NCBI GenBank assembly: GCA_021464245.1
Contig: JADCRB010000068.1
Location: 11,397,432 to 11,461,431, forward strand
From: Carallia brachiata
Lineage: Eukaryota; Streptophyta; Magnoliopsida; Malpighiales; Rhizophoraceae
Reading direction: 5' to 3'
Length of the DNA: 64,000 bases
Within the stretch, counting starts at the first letter, position 1, and every line of letters starts with the position of its first letter. Under the pieces are notes generated by a model. That model was not told the DNA's origin. It made no database searches and saw only the letters and a list, made by a program, of their open reading frames with translations. This document shows, piece by piece, positions 63,801-64,000 of the stretch. Made by a program: the position numbers and the translations under genes.

Positions 63801-64000
63801 CTTAATATGGCTTTTGAGTTATCATTTGCAATTTTTTGAAAAAAAGGGGAAATACCAAGAAAAATGCACAACTATTGCAAGGGTCCTTTTGAAATCGCTG
63901 GCCATATCTTCTGTTTAATCAAAAGAAACTTTCTTCCTGTTCCTCAATGAAGGGGAGAGAGGCAAATGGTTTTGAACCCATCATTTCTGGAAGTGTACCT
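60871..64000 (+). CDS. ATS1: Plastid glycerol-3-phosphate acyltransferase, N-terminal part
   Basis: The enzyme transfers an acyl group from acyl-ACP to the sn-1 position of glycerol-3-phosphate in the plastid stroma, the first step of the prokaryotic glycerolipid pathway. Exons seen: 60871-61304, 61825-61922, 63193-63279 and 63378-63475. All four donors and three acceptors are GT-AG with consistent phases, and the fifth exon lies outside. Exon 1 ends [12 protein letters not shown]. Exon 2 reads [20 protein letters not shown] ... [11 protein letters not shown], exon 3 [20 protein letters not shown], exon 4 [19 protein letters not shown] ... NYIRPLIDF, all matching the N-terminal helical domain of ATS1. 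The HX4D acyltransferase motif is beyond the window. The mature protein begins near MADLVKN (61196), as in homologues. Upstream, a Ser-rich transit peptide starts at ATG 60871 ([12 protein letters not shown]), but the frame joining MADLVKN has no ATG and is shifted by one base. The break lies near 61012-61046. Confidence 0.9.
61016..61046 (+). repeat. T5 plus (CTT)n tract inside GPAT exon 1
   Basis: Five T followed by about nine CTT/TTC triplets lie within the predicted transit-peptide coding region. They encode a Leu or Phe run depending on frame. This is where the frame opened by ATG 60871 must change to meet the MADLVKN frame. Confidence 0.85.
61923..63192 (+). other. GPAT intron 2 (1.27 kb)
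   Basis: Bounded by GCT|GTAAAG and CTGCAG|GTTTTG. Short frames here (61832-62119, 62079-62279, 62170-62418) run through the donor or are intronic and show no domain. A T run at about 62057 may mark a small insertion, but no body could be defined. Confidence 0.75.

Noticed and set aside
1..64000. CRISPR array or prokaryotic operon
   Set aside because: The repeats are transposon ends, microsatellites or kilobase-scale tandems with no spacer structure. The genes have GT-AG introns.
1..64000. tRNA genes
   Set aside because: GTTCGA/GTTCAA-like words (for example near 4309 and 29655) have no matching A box or cloverleaf. The only Pol III-like boxes are those of the SINE.

Overview
This window is nuclear DNA from a flowering plant, almost certainly a eudicot. 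It is AT-rich and gene-poor, with GT-AG introns. Two protein-coding genes can be read with confidence, both on the + strand and about 41 kb apart. No prokaryotic operon, CRISPR array, tRNA, rRNA or intact transposase/polymerase gene was seen.

Gene 1 (15075-19636, six exons) encodes a 404-residue KANADI-type GARP transcription factor, closest to KANADI2. It specifies abaxial (lower-side) organ identity. Its leader carries a CT tract and a possible 17-codon uORF. Gene 2 (from 60871 past the right edge) encodes the plastid stromal glycerol-3-phosphate acyltransferase (ATS1/ACT1 type), the first enzyme of the plastid glycerolipid pathway. Four exons are visible, and the catalytic exons lie beyond the window. 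Its predicted transit peptide is split between two reading frames at a pyrimidine-rich tract. The two genes have no evident functional link.

The rest is intergenic DNA built from repeats. From left to right: AT-rich sequence with a 124-bp tandem duplication (7.6 kb); a foldback element (12.4 kb); the KANADI gene; a hAT-like element with an 8-bp target-site duplication (20.7-21.4 kb); a near-identical 297-bp tandem duplication (21.7-22.3 kb); another foldback (22.8 kb); small Harbinger/Tourist-like MITEs (26.8, 27.1, 42.7 and 53.1 kb, with possible relatives at 57.2 and 60.3 kb); a promoter-like island (27.6-28.1 kb); a long-palindrome MULE-like element (34.9 kb); a second hAT-like element (36.2-37.1 kb); a LINE 3' remnant with RNase H coding (37.4-37.7 kb); a TTAATTA-rich block (38.6-39.0 kb); a 2.27-kb non-autonomous DNA transposon (39.2-41.5 kb); and a GC-rich island (41.5-42.2 kb).

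The largest structure is an 8.7-kb direct tandem array of three diverged units of about 2.95 kb each (42990-51645). It has no coding capacity and matches no repeat class I recognise. To its right are a SINE with a perfect 15-bp target-site duplication (52.2 kb), two poly(A)-tailed GC-rich retroposons in minus orientation (54.3-56.6 kb), and a decayed Ty3/gypsy polymerase fragment (58.7-58.9 kb).

The items I would follow up first are the tandem array, the second retroposon with its 5' palindromic monomers, and the frame break in the GPAT transit peptide. Nothing here amounts to a demonstrated new biological system.
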